The notes under the pieces were generated by a model, which searched no databases, was not told the origin of the DNA, and was given only the letters and a program-made list of their open reading frames with translations. A program made the position numbers and the translations under genes. From Ceratothoa steindachneri (lineage: Eukaryota > Arthropoda > Malacostraca > Isopoda > Cymothoidae), in NCBI GenBank assembly GCA_963969495.1, contig OZ018321.1, positions 127,287,437-127,351,436 of the forward strand: a stretch of 64,000 nucleotides of DNA, read 5' to 3'. The stretch's first letter is position 1. Each line of letters begins with the position of its first letter. Below are positions 34,581 to 46,691 of this stretch, piece by piece.

Positions 34581-34869
34581 AGCTCTCCGGGCTGGTGATG
34601 GGCCATGAATGCATGGATAAACGTCTTGCAGTTGCTTTCATATAAAGAAAAACCAAACAATTAAGACCACAACGAAATAAAACATTAAGCATTATTTCTC
34701 TAAAGTCGCCGTACAATATTGCGTCGGCAAATGCTATTATGCAACTAGAAATTTTATAAAAGAAAGCAGTTGTATATAAATAAGTTTGCAAGAAATTTAT
34801 AGTATGTCGTTTTGAGAAGAAAATAAATACTCTAGTTATATAAATCATTTCAAATTTGTTGCAAGCATT

Positions 34870-35465
34870 TTCTAAATTTAGCCAGTAATGCCTAGATACA
34901 GGATACTATATAAATTTAGCCAGTAATGCCTAGATACAGGATACTATATAAATTTAGCAGTAATGCCTAGGCTATTGCCAAGTTTAATCAGTAATGAAAA
35001 GACTTACAAATTTAACAAGTAATGCCTGTCTTTTCTAAAGGAGTAATGCCTTTTACCTAGAGCAAGTAATGGCTATGTTTTTTTTTTATCTAGAGCCAGT
35101 AATGCTTAGGCCTTTCTTCTAGAGCCAGTAATGCTTAGGACTTTCTTCTAGAGCCAGTAATGCTTAGGCCTTTCCTCTAGAGCCAGTAAAGCCTAGGCCT
35201 CTTTTCAAAAGCCAACAATACCTAGGCCTTGTTTTTCTAAGCCCAGTAATACCCAAGGCTTTTTTTATAAGGCCAGTAATACACAAGCCTTGTTTTGTAA
35301 AGTCATTAATGCAAAGGCAATAATTCCTAAGCCTTTTTTCTAAAGCTAAGGATGCTTAGCCCTTTTTAAAGCACGTAATGCTTAACCTTTTTAAAGTTAG
35401 AAATGCTTAGGCTTTTTTCTAAAGCCAGTAATACACAGGGCTTTTTCAATTCAAGCTAGTAATGC
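34870..35465. repeat. Degenerate minisatellite with core AGCCAGTAATGCCTAGGC
   Basis: About 15-20 imperfect units of roughly 30-50 bp. It begins with two near-exact 45-bp units (AAATTTAGCCAGTAATGCC, then TAGATACAGGATACTATAT) and shifts to T-rich spacers (CTTTCTTCTAGAGCCAGTAA at 35110-35160). Units decay toward the right end. Confidence 0.88.
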
Positions 35466-36881
35466 ATACAGTAAGTCTTATTAACGGCATATTTTGTTTT
35501 ATAACATTTATTGGCTCGAAAAGTCCGTGAGTATTTCTTGACATAATTGTTACGCGAGATGAAAAGTGGGTTATTAACTCCATTATTAAAGGCAAAAAAA
35601 CAATGGTTTGATTGCAAATAGAAAGAAGGTCTGCTGACCCAAATTTGCGTGTTCTCACTTATTCTAATTTATGACCTTAAGAGCTTCAAAACTTTCAATA
35701 ACTCCCGGATTAACCTTGGGAGGGCCTTGGCAATTATATCATTCGAAAGAGAATGTAAAACAACATAAGGGTTTCAAGATTCGTTAAAATCGGCCGAATA
35801 GTTACAGTTATTACCCCCCCCCCAAAAAAAAAACGACAACAACAAACCAAACGGGTACCGACCGACCGACGTCAGTGAGATATAGAGTCGCCCGCGACTA
35901 GACACGCACGCGACTAAAAAAAAACAAACTATTTCTAGACGTGGTCTCCAACAGCAGATGTGAAAGGATTTATTCATTATAAGCACTTCATTATTAAGCA
36001 AACAGTTAATGCCGACCTATGTGTACAATGCAACCCTCCCCCCCCCCCTCCACACGTGGAACTTTTAGCCTCGGAAAAACATTATTTCGTCAGGTTGGGA
36101 AGTTCTTCCCAATCTTCCCTATTTATCGAACATTGGACCACCTGATCACCATTTATTTAAGTACGAGTAATTATAACATCACCTACCATAAAAAAAATAT
36201 ACTACACAGATTATTTAATTATTTTTGTACGTTTGAAAATCGCTGTTAGACGTTGGGTAGATATGCTATATTCCGCCTGGTTAAAGGTGCATACATAGTA
36301 TTCTACTAGAAAGAAGACATTGGCATCTCCTTCAGAAGGTTTGTCAAGAAATTCGTAAAGAAAGTGGAAGATTGGAGAAGTTAAAATGTGTATAGGAGGT
36401 ACCAAGCCTGAATGGTATGCTGAGTGGAAACTTAGTTTTCGTCATTAATTATTTCTTGGTAGTAGGAAGCAAGTAAAAATGACAAACCAAATTAGTGCGC
36501 AAAGAAATACATGTACTTAAACTAAACGTAATTGGTTTATAGCCCCAAAATATTACTGACAAAGAAATTCTAGTAAAATATCGACATTAATAATAAAGAT
36601 AAACAGTAATACATTAATAGTGTACGCAATGGCGCTATGATATGAAAGCTGATATTCAGAGCTGGAATAATAAGGACTGCTGGGCAACACTGATTGCGCT
36701 CGATTTGAAGTGAAGGGCGCGGGTGGGGGAGGGGGGCAGGTGTACCTCGATTTGACAGATGCTAAAGCGATGAATTACGACGCCACGGCAATATTAACAA
36801 ATGTGAAGCATCATTTGGGCTACATTTTAGAAAGCTGTTACTCATAGACCAGCTGACCTGATTAACACTGGTCTTAAGAGA
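35466..36881. other. No gene recognised
   Basis: AT-rich sequence with homopolymers (C-run near 35814-35823). Short open frames have no motif. The segment 36710-36760 is G-rich. Nothing supportable as a gene. Confidence 0.5.
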
Positions 36882-37290
36882 GCTTGTTAGCCGAGTGGAC
36901 ACGGTGATGATCGTCCAAAGTCGCAGTACTGGGTTCGATCCCAGCATGAGCAGACACAAACGTCAGCGCACGAAGAGAGATCTGGCTACGGATTGGTGGA
37001 CGCGTTGTGCTCACCCGTCCCTGTATTGGGGTGGGTAGATCTTACACTTCTCATCACACACATAGCCAATTACACGACACTGCTTTCCTTCCTCTCCCGT
37101 CTTCGCAGCACAGCGCACACACTGTCTGTTCCAAGGGATCTTGTCGATGGATATCTATATCCACATACCCCTGACGCGGAAAAGGTCCCTTTGCCCCGGG
37201 GCGACCAAGGTTGCATATGAACGCTATTTGGTGGCACCTCTCCTCTAAGAGGACCGACCCTTGGTGCCCTCGGGCTCACCAGCGATTGTC
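36882..37290 (+). mobile_element. tRNA-derived SINE candidate
   Basis: 36882-36955 looks like a decayed tRNA: TTAGCCGAGTGGACACGG fits the pol III A box region, and GGGTTCGATCCCAGC fits the B box, about 50 bp downstream. The acceptor ends pair poorly, so it is not a working tRNA. A non-tRNA body follows (TGGTGGACGCGTTGTGCTC, CACATACCCCTGACGCGGAA, GGTGGCACCTCTCCTCT). The right end and TSD are not clear. A single copy is visible here, so assignment rests on the promoter-like boxes. Confidence 0.55.
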
Positions 37291-38589
37291 ATACTAACCT
37301 TTATGTTAATTTCATTAGGTCGGGGATCCTCCTGGATAAAGGAAGGTTGGCGAACCGAAACGAAACAGTGGGTCTTCAAGAAAGGACTCGGGTGAGAGAG
37401 TGAAGAGTTCATTGGGGTTGGTACCTTAGGAACTCTTACCCCCCCCCCCCTCCGACATTATTACAAAGCTAAGACAAAAGTATAGCAGTGAGCAAAAAAA
37501 TAATAACAGGGGAACAGACAGTAAAAAAAAAAACCCGCCTGAAGTACAATGCTTGGGGTTGTAAAGTGAAGATGAGTGGAAATTACACGGACAAAAAAAA
37601 AACAATTTACTTGGAGGTATCATTGTGTGCGTGTCCATTTTCAGTCTTTTTGTCCTTTTTATAGTCGGTCCTCAGCCAACGTACACGAAAAAGAATACGA
37701 CTCCGAACAAATACCAAAACCCCATGAAAAATAACATTAGAATTAGGCAACTGGAATAAATTGCTTTAAATGACGATAGTTACATATAAAGACATGATGC
37801 TAGAAATGCACACATGTGCGTACTGTACAAGCAATAGAGACATGGTAATTTAATTCGCTCCGCGGATAATAATCTAATTTTGCCTTTCAGCTCAGTGAAT
37901 ACTGTGAAAATTAATTTCCTGACAAGGCGAGAAGCTCAGGGAAGAACTGCACTATGCACGTGTCTTGCTTGCATCGCAGCCTTTTGCAAATAACAGATAC
38001 GACCGAATAATACGGGCAATGTAAGAAGCAAGGGTTAAATTAACACCGAGTGCACGAAGGACGAAGGCGAGATCGCAAAATTTAACCTATTCGCATCGGA
38101 AAAGATGATTACCCAGAATTTTCTAGTTTACCGCGCAATATATATTCAGAAGTAATATTTTTTATTCGGCAGATGGCAAATAAACTTTGAGGAAGACGGA
38201 GGAAATCGTTAAGGGGAGAAAAGGAAACGAACGCGAGTGACTTTAGACCAATTATGTAGGTCAGGATTTTTTTTCTTAAATCTTAAGTATTTTTACTCGA
38301 GGGACAAAAAAAAAGTATGCTTTGGTACCAATGTATTTTTTTTCTGGTGTGCAGATACAATGCTTTCCGGATATGCAGAAATAATTGGATCTTTGAAATG
38401 AAGTTTGTGTTGCTTTGGTAAATAATTTTAGGAATTATCAATTAAAGGAAATAGAAAAATAAAGAAATTATTTATCTCTGAACATTTGCCAAATACTTCA
38501 GGAATGAAGGAATTGGTTTGGTTCTGCCGTACGAAATTGCCGGCAATGGATGGGCGAGGGAAAGCAAGTCGAAGTTCTTCGCCATTTTT
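37291..38589. other. No gene recognised
   Basis: AT-rich DNA with a C-run (37439-37450) and A-runs. No coding or repeat signature was found. Confidence 0.5.
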
Positions 38590-40080
38590 TTCCATAGCGC
38601 TATCTAGCGAATGCCTACAAGGGTATAAATCGCCGTACAAGCCAAATACTAGGCTAAATTAATATAAAAATAAGTAAATAACCCCCCCCCCCCTCCAAAA
38701 CAAAAAAAACGTATGCAACAAAACCAAAAGACAAAAAAAAACAAAGCAAAATGAAGAAGGAAGCACGCTCCGGCGTAGGGGGAAGGGAGTAAAATAAAAT
38801 AGGAGACCGGCCTCTTCCAAAGATCAAGAGTGTCTATGTACAAGAACTCGTCCCGATTACAAGGAAAGCGGTAGCGACTCCGAGGTAACATTCAACAAAA
38901 ATGTAGGGGGCAACGCAGTCGTCGCAATAAGGTTCCGACGAGCGCTCCATCAAACGGCGGTGCGTCGCTCGAGAGTGCCCAATTCGAAGGACCAAAAGAA
39001 ACCATAAGCCATCGCAGAACTGGGGGGATATGTCCATAGGAACAGTCGCGGCGCAATGACAGGCAACTTTAAGTTCCCCTCGGCCGTCTCCCATCTTCTT
39101 CGCCAGGCAGCCGGAAGCGATGGCATGACTCCTGCCATGAAATCAGCGTGAGAAAGAGCGAGACACAGGTTTGGTCGCCCCAATCCTCGCAAACTCTTTG
39201 GCACCCTCATTCCCTACAATTTCCACATGTCCAGGAGCCCAGGAGAAGGTTATCTCGCCATCCATCTGATTGGCAGCAACCGTGGCGTTACGGACCGTAC
39301 ACTACGCTTATCTTCCAAACCGAGAGGTGTATTGTCATCAGCTCTGCCGTCAAGACAGACGCAGCGCCTGGTAGAGCCTCGCTTACTTCAAGTAGAAGGG
39401 ATACGACATGGAAGCCGACTCCCTCCTGGGATTTGGAGCCATCCCTATACACTGGCACGGATCCAGCGTGACAAGAAGTGAGCTACAAAAAGTTAGAACG
39501 CAATGTGGTCTGATATATACACCGAGCTCTCGCAGAAGTTGCCTATCCTTCAACCCTAAGGGATAGGGCATGACTGGCATATAGGCACCATCGAGAATGG
39601 CCGCGGATGCAGCGAGAGCAGTTTGCAACTAGGGGAGGGGTGGGGTCCGTGCGCATAATGCACTTAGTGAGTCACACTTCTCTAGCTTCAACAAGTAGGC
39701 TCTCAAAAGGGGAACGTGAGGAAGGCACCGGTCGCCAAACGGAGACCGGTGTGGTGGATCGAGTCCACCTTCTGCAATACATGATCGACTGCGGATGCGT
39801 AAAACTCTTATCCGTAGTCAAGCTTCTAAAGAAAAAAGGATGAGTAAAAGAGTTAGGTTATAGACATATCAGCCCCTTAAGTGCTGAAAGTCACTGAACG
39901 AAATGCCCATGGCAGGAGTACAAGAGACCCAAAGACTGCGGATATGAACTTCCCAGGTGAGAGGCGTCGGTCCCAGACAAGACTAAGAAAAGATTGAGAA
40001 TCTACAACTTCAAGGCGAACTCCACCAATTAGGAAGAGGTCCGGATTGGTGTGGAGCCGTGGATAGCGGCTCTTCATTCG
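38590..40080 (-). mobile_element. B5: old, degenerate family B-related copy, 5'-truncated
   Basis: The 3' end carries a weakened hairpin block (CTATCTAGCGAATGCCTACA, 38600-38620) and ATACTAGGCTAAATTAA. RNase H and RT-thumb remnants follow on the minus strand: HADFMAGVMPSLPAAWRRRW, RIGHSRATHRRLMERSSEPY, CDDCVAPYI, VDSQSFLSLVWDRRLSPGKF. Indels occur every few hundred bases. The 5' break at ~40080 lies in the RT. No TSD was found, and it is much older than B1 and B4. Confidence 0.82.
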
Positions 40081-41045
40081 TTGAACAACAGATCTAAATC
40101 ATGATGCAAACGAAAGCGAAGAAAATTTTTAAAAGTTCAGAACCTGTTAAAAAAAAAACCACTCTCGACTCACTGAAATCTGACCAAACGCGACCACGAT
40201 TACTCACTCCACATCCAAAACAAGAAAGAAGCCTCGTGACTAAAACTGGTTTGGGCACTTGAGCGAAGGTGTTTCCAGACAAGACCTGCATTCGGAAAAC
40301 GCCTCTCTGCATCAGCTCGCAGTCTCTCTTAGGGATCTTCCCGAACGACCATTGGGCGATTCAGGAGGAGGAAACTTTCAAAATAGTCATTAAATTATCC
40401 CATTTGGGAATTATCACGCACACACTGTGACGGGCATTCTATCAACGACACATTTACACTACTTTGAAGAACAATCCTACTCTATGATTAAAAAAAACAC
40501 ATTTTGTGCTAACTCAATGTTTGGTGTACATGTAAAAAAAAGAAAATAAAGCGAAAATGAGCGAAGGCCTCCGACAAAAGAAAACGATGAGATCAGGGAA
40601 AGGATAACTCGAGGAGATGCGGGGGCCCTCTTCGAAGGGAAGATCCTCACGCTAAATGCTCAATAATCCTCGGTAAATATGAAAGAGAAAAGAAAGAAAA
40701 AAGAGGGGGAAAGAGAGGAGAAATGGGAGAATGTGAGAGAGAGAGAGAAGGAGAGAACAGAAGGAATAAAATAATATAAACTCTTTTACTCCTTGTTTGG
40801 TCTATATATGAAAAAGACGAACTCGCTTGTATATCCTTATTTTCCATGGGTAAAGTGTGGAAAAAATGAAGTATTAAAAGTCCTCCCCAAACTGGAGCAG
40901 GGAGGGGAGGGGGGTGTTAATCAGTCCCTAACCAGATGAATGGACGAAAGCCGGTCGGCGAGCGGCTCGAGGAATCATCTGCTGGTCAAGAAAACAGGTG
41001 AAGCGAGGCTTGTTATTAAAGTCGTGAATAGGGGAAGGAAAGCAT
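40081..41045. other. No gene recognised
   Basis: AT-rich to 40600, then GA-rich low complexity at 40680-40770. No coding signature. Confidence 0.5.
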
Positions 41046-41820
41046 GGCTAAAAGGAGGGAGGACGGGTGCATGGAGAAAAAGAGGGAGGGAAGTGAATGG
41101 CGAAAGGGGGGAGGGCGAGTGCATGGAGAAAGGGGGAGGGCGAGTGCATGGAGAAAGGGGGAGGGCGAGTGCATGGAGAAAGGGGGAGGGCGAGTGAATG
41201 GAGAAAGGGGGGAGGGCGAGTGCATGGAGAAAGGGGGAGGGCGAGTGCATGGAGAAAGGGGGAGGGCGAGTGCATGGAGAAAGGGGGAGGGCGAGTGCAT
41301 GGAAAAAGGGGGAGGGCGAGTGCATGGAGAAAGGGGGAGGGCGAGTGCATGGAGAAAGGGGGAGGGCGAGTGCATGGAGAAAGGGGGAGGGCGAGTGCAT
41401 GGAGAAAGGGGGAGTGCGAGTGAATGGCGAAAGGGGGGAGGGCTAGTGCATGGAGAAAGGGGGAGGGCGAGTGCATGGAGAAAGGAGGAGGGCGAGTGCA
41501 TGGAGAAAGGGGGAGGGCGAGTGCATGGAGAAAGGGGGAGGGCGAGTGCATGGAGAAAGGGGGAGGGCTAGTGCATGGAGAAAGGGGGAGGGCTAGTGCA
41601 AGGAGAAAAGGGAAAGGGTGAGTACAAAGAGAGAAGGGAGAAGGGTGAAAGCAAGGATAAAATGGGGCGAAGGGCAAGTGGATGGAGAAAAGGGGAAGGG
41701 CGATTACATGAGAAAAGGGTGAAGGGCGAGTGCATGGCAAAAATGGAGAAGGGCGAGTGCATGGAGAAGAGTGGAGAAGGGCGAGTGCATGGAGAAGAGG
41801 GGCGAAGGGCGAGTGCATTT
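41046..41820. repeat. 25-bp minisatellite, G-rich
   Basis: Tandem unit AGGGCGAGTGCATGGAGAAAGGGGG (shown here in full only as a 25-bp consensus description: AGGGCGAGTGCATG then GAGAAAGGGGG). It is nearly perfect at 41100-41600 (about 20 units) and degenerates toward both ends (variants GTGAATGG, AAAAGGGTGAAGG). Because 25 is not a multiple of 3 and the unit lacks stops, several frames stay open on both strands (up to 256 codons). Confidence 0.96.
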
Positions 41821-43139
41821 TAGGTAACGCCGAGAATCACTTTAATCTCACTTTTGTTTCCTTAAAGAATCAATGTACACCGACACCACTCCAAGTGATG
41901 TCTAAATTTGCGTGCCCTCCTAGCCTCAACGATTTCCGAGGGGTGAGTCTGCTTTAAAAGTGAAGATTGTAAGGGTTCTGCAGATTTGGGCGCCATCTTG
42001 ATCGCGAGAACTTCTGAGCGTCTCCTCTCTACATGCCTATTTTTAAGTCTCTCCCTGTTCATTACTTTCTTTACGAACTTTTCCTCCCGATTATCGGAGA
42101 TGTTTTTGTTTGTTTGTGTTTTACTTTTGGGTAAAGAAACTACAACAAAGATACTTACGATTGTATTTTTAAAGCACCGTTCGGTCATTACCAAGTGATG
42201 AAGTTACCTTTCGTCACCTTTCCTCTTTCATTTTTTAACCCCCTCTTTTTTGCTATTTATGCATCTTTCTCTGATTACAAAATCCATTTTTTACAATAGA
42301 AAATCATATCCCTTGTTTTTAGATGTTTATATATTTTCTTTCCAAGAATATTTGTGTTTATTCACCGGGCAAACCTTTGTATACATACAATTGTTTTTTC
42401 TCGTCCTTAAATAACATGAAATTCTGGATAAGATATTCTTTAAAAATTCATCCCTCCCACCCCCCAAAAATATTGCAGATAAGTTGATAGGGAAACGGCT
42501 CTAAAAAAGAAAAAAACGTTAATAGATGTTTAAATAAATACCTGCACCCCACCTAAAAAAAATATCCCAGACCCTTGTTTCTTTTGAAGATGCTCATTAG
42601 AGACTGCATCATGAGATGAGTTTGAATTTGGTCGAGAAGACACCAAGGTAATTCGATACGAACTAGAGTTGGCTTTCTGTCAAACGAACATGATATTCTC
42701 CTTTTCATATATGACTTCCATCTTTGCTGGGGCGAGTGGTCAAAGGCTTACCTTTCAAAGGGTCACCGACCCGTAACTTAATCCATTTATTCCGAGTCGC
42801 TTGCTCTAATATCAGATAGCAGCCATCAAAAGCACGGGGATCAAATGAAATATTCATAAAAAAAAATCAATACAACGCGACACAAGTGATCTTAACCGTT
42901 TTCCAGCAATCTTGTTGTATTATCTTCTTTCAATATTAAACGAAATATTAGACCATTTTTCCTTCAATGTGGTTTATTATATTTTTTTTCGTTTGGTTGC
43001 TTGAAGATCAACCAACCAATAAATCAGGCATCCAATCACTGCAGTGAGATTTCTAAGACAGAATGAGAGCAGTTGAGGGAGAAAATAACCCTCAGGTAGA
43101 GAGAGAGGAATAGTGTAAATCAGGAATATGAGACAATAA
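41821..43139. other. No gene recognised
   Basis: AT-rich sequence. Frames at 41862-42198 on both strands are short and without motif. Nothing identifiable. Confidence 0.5.
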
Positions 43140-43400
43140 CTAAACAGTTAATTGCCGCACAGAAGACGAACATTCCATATAGGGAAATTAGAACCAAGGT
43201 TGTCGGCCCTAAATGGATGTCAGATAAAATTAAGCATTAAAAGCAGCATTTATAGGAAAAAAAAACCGGCGAGGCTTAATTAAGGCAGAGATACAATGAG
43301 TTAACTCAGAAAATTAAAAAGTTAATTAGTGGAGCAAAAAGAAATTATGAAATTAATGACAAATAAAACAAAGGAAGGTCCCAAATGTTTCGTTTATTGG
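43140..43400 (+). pseudogene. CR1-like ORF2 linker fragment, plus strand
   Basis: One plus-strand frame reads, with several stops, IPYREIRTKVVGPKWMSDKI, then EKKTGEA, LRQRYNELTQKIKKLIS and GAKRNYEIN. This matches the linker between endonuclease and RT in CR1/L2-type elements (compare QPKWFNREIGQLLREKRN and SSIRAAKRSEELRVARL in C4). Five or so stops make it a fossil. Neither flanking domain is recognisable. Confidence 0.65.
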
Positions 43401-43496
43401 GTTAAGGAATAAGTTCTTGCGGTTAAATCAAATTTATACATTACCATTAACAATTTTAGAAAAACTTCATTTTTAATTGATACCAATATGCAATTT

Positions 43497-43925
43497 AATC
43501 AATAATGTATTCTCCGATGTTATTTACGACTTCTTCCCAACGTTCAACTAGTTTTTCGATGCCTCTGCCATAAAAATCTCTGGATTCTGACTGGAAGAAT
43601 TCGTCTAACCAGGTTCTTAATTCCACATCAGTATTGAACGAAACGCCGCGCAAATTGTTGGAGAGCGATCGGAAACAATGGAAATCCGATGGAGCAAACT
43701 CTGGCGAATGTGGAGGATGCGGCAGGAGTTCTCAATTAAGCGTTTGGATAGCGTCTTTCGTCGTATCGGCAATGTGAGGACGAGCATTGTCGTGTTGCAG
43801 AAGGACTCCATAACGTGATCAGGTCGCTTTTCATGAATAGCTTCGGCGAGTCGATACATTTGTTGAACGTAGAGTTCTGCATTGACAATCTCGTTGATGG
43901 CAAGGAGCTCATTAAGATTTTTTTC
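43497..43925 (-). pseudogene. Mariner-like transposase C-terminal remnant
   Basis: Across frames on the minus strand: ELYVQQMYRLAEAIHEKRPD, then (shifted) LQHDNARPHIADTTKDAI near 43800-43750, ELLPHPPHSPEFAPSDFHCF, RSLSNNLRGVSFNTDVELRT, WLDEFFQSESRDFYGRGIEK and ERWEEVVNNIGEYI. This is the C-terminal catalytic end of a mariner-family transposase, including the HDNARPH block. It belongs to a different lineage from the 13.6 kb mariner. Upstream is cut by the B4 tail at 43926-43936, and no inverted ends were found. Confidence 0.82.
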
Positions 43926-44149
43926 GATTTTTTAATCTCATCTGGCGACTGCCTACTTGGGCATTAGTCACCTTATTAAAACTGGCCTAGTTGTAGGCTA
44001 CTTTAAAATAAAATTAAAGAGACGAAAAACACCCCAAAAAGGGGGAAAGGAAGCAAGGTCTGCGTCGGGGGGAGGTCCCCCCCGGCAAAGCAGCGTGCAA
44101 CATAAAGGGAAAAAACAAAAGCAAAAAAAACAAAAAAACAAACCCTTCT

Positions 44150-46691
44150 TAAATAATAGGGAGAAGGCCGGCCTCCTCCCAAAAGTCAACAAGTCCACCA
44201 GTCAATGTACACGAACTTCCCGAGTACAAGGGACAGGCGGTAACGACCCCACCCATCCCGGTACCGGGGCAGGTAACGTGCGCGAAGATCACCCAGACTG
44301 GAACATTCGCGAGCGCTCCATCCAAAAGCGATGCGTCACACGAGTGTGTCCGATTCGGAGACGACAGAAAGCGACCTGAGGCCGTCGCGGCATTGAGGCA
44401 TAGGTCCATGGGAACAGTCGCGGCGCAATGACACGCAACTTTAAGTTCCCTTCGACCGTCTCCCATCTTCTTTGCCAAGTAGTCCGAAGAGCTGCCCGTA
44501 TTCCTGCCATGTAGTCGGTGTGAGGAAGAGCGAAACGCTGGTCCAGCCGCAGAATCCTAGCGGACTCTTTGGCGCCCTCATTCCCCGCAATTCCTACATG
44601 TCCAGGAACCCAGCAGAAGATAATCTCGAGATCTGCCCGGCTCGCCAAAACCGTGGCGTCACGGATATCGCGAACCAGGGGATGCGGAGATTCCAATGCC
44701 TCGAGAGCACTCAGGGCGCTTTGTGAGTCGCTATAGATCACAATCCGGTCTCCGAACCGGGCACGTCGCGTAATCTCCCGTACCGAGTGGTGTATTGCCA
44801 CCAGCTCGGCCGTGAAGACAGATGCAGCGCCTGGTAGAGCCCCGCTGACTTCAAACAGAGGGGATACGGCGTGGAAGCCGACCCCCTCTTGGGACTTGGA
44901 GCCATCCGTATACACTGGCACGGTACCAGCGTGACACGATGTGTGCTCCAAAAAGGTCGAACGCAATACTCCAGGCGCAGTACAAGCTTTGGGAGCAGAG
45001 GCGTGGCGACAAATAGCCAAATGTGGTACCCTCCAGGGTGGCGTCCTGGGCAGAACCAGGGGCACCACCGGCCCGAGAGCTATATCTACCTCTCGAAGGA
45101 GTTTCCTGGCCCTAAACCCAAAAGGCTTACGGTATGACTGGCGTCTCTCGGCGGCATAGGTACCATCGAGATCAGCTGCGGATGCAGTGAGAGCTGTTGG
45201 CGACTGAGGGAGGCGCCGGGCTCGCGCGTACAGACGAGTGATGCACTGCACGCGGCGCAGAGCGAGTGGCATCTCCCCAGCATCGACCAACAGGCTCTCA
45301 ATGGGGGAAGTGCGGAAGGCACCGGTCGCAAGGCGAAGGCCGGTGTGGTGGATCGAATCCACCTTCCGCAATAAACGCTCGGCTGCGGATGCATAAAACT
45401 CGCATCCGTAGTCGAGCTTCGAGCGAACAAAGGATCGATAAAAAAGTAAGGCGGTAGCCCTATGAGCGCCCCAAGCGCTGAACGTCACGGAACGGAGAAT
45501 GTCCATGGCGCGGGTACAAGAGACCCTAAGGCTGCGAATATGAGCCTCCCAGGTGAGGCGTCGGTCGAATACAAGACCAAGCAAACGGTGCGACTCAACC
45601 ACATCCAGGCGCACCCCATTAAGAAACAAATCTGGGTCAGGGTGAAGCCGTGGATGGCGGCAGAAGTGCACCACCTTAGTCTTGGCCAAAGAAAACCGAA
45701 ACCTGTGCGCTTCGACATAGCGAGAGACGCGGTTCAATGCCTGATGGAGTCGACGCTCCAGAGTTGGCATCTGGGCCGCGCCAAAAGAGATCGAAAGGTC
45801 GTCCACGTAGAGCGTAGCGAGAACATCTTCTGGCAGCACCGAGGTGATGCCGTTGATGCTCAGGGCAAAGAGTGTGACACTGAGGACACTTCCCTGCGGG
45901 ACACCCTCTTCCTGCTCCTTTGGGGCAGAGAGGGCTCCCCCCACCCGTACGCGGAATCGACGATCTCGCAAAAATTCAGATATAAACATTGGGAGGCGTC
46001 CCCTCGCCCCCATCGTGTGGAGAGTCTCCATGATACCGTATCGCCATGCGGTATCATAGGCCTTCTCCAGATCAAAAAACACCGTGGCGTAGTGCTGTCT
46101 ACGAAGGAAAGCCTCGCAGACGGCATTTTCCAGTCGGAGCAGAGCATCCGACGTGGAGTGAAACTTACGGAAGCCGCACTGTGCAGAAGACAGATGGCCT
46201 CCGCTGTCCAGGAAATAGGCTAATCTAACATTTACCAATTTCTCCATCAACTTGCACACGCAAGAGGTTAGAGAGATTGGGCGGAAACCGGTCGGAGTAG
46301 AGTGATCTCTCCCTGGCTTGCGAAAGGCGAGCACAGTAGCAATTCGCCAGGAGTCTGGGAGAAGACCTTCCACCCAGATCCTGTTGAACAGATCTAACAG
46401 AAAGGCCATGCCTCGCTCACCCATGTGTCGAAGCATGGCGTACGGGACATCGTCCGGACCATGGGCGGAGTCCGCGCACGAAGCGAGAGCGGAACGCAAC
46501 TCACTCACAGTAAACTTGTCGTTGAAGGGTTCTCCGCCTCTGGAGGTAAAGTCCAGCCGGCGGCCTTCCGCGACATCACGACGTGCATTGAATGCTGGTG
46601 GAGCAGCATCACGGCTAGAGAATGCGGAGAAAGCGGTCGCTAAGGATTCCGCCACGGACGCGGGGTCCGAGATTGCGGTCCCATTCTCCTA
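44150..46691 (-). pseudogene. B4 ORF2: RT and RNase H
   Basis: An open frame of 788 codons (44289-46655) carries the same blocks as B1: YVDD, VPVYTDGSKSQEG, TAELVAIH, YSDSQSALSALEA and GHVGIAGNEGAKES. The last lacks the ERAD residues found in B1, so the final RNase H aspartate is missing. A TAG at 46689-46691 replaces a Gln codon just upstream. Near 44309 a deletion removes the Cys/His tail up to RARYL, and the terminal codons (GLVDFWEEAGLLPII) continue in another frame. Confidence 0.88.

Noticed and set aside
34132..34660. Tyr/Ile/Met-rich open frames on both strands
   Set aside because: Translation of TATACA-type microsatellite.
34870..35465. CRISPR-like look of regularly repeated core with variable spacers
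   Set aside because: Units are degenerate and of variable length, spacers are T-rich and related to each other, and the genome is eukaryotic.
36882..36955. A genuine tRNA gene
   Set aside because: Acceptor stem pairing is poor, the anticodon arm is not clear, and a SINE-like body follows.
41044..41818. Long open frames on both strands (175 and 256 codons) in the G-rich minisatellite
   Set aside because: They follow from a stop-free 25-bp unit; all six frames are affected and the peptide is a simple repeat.
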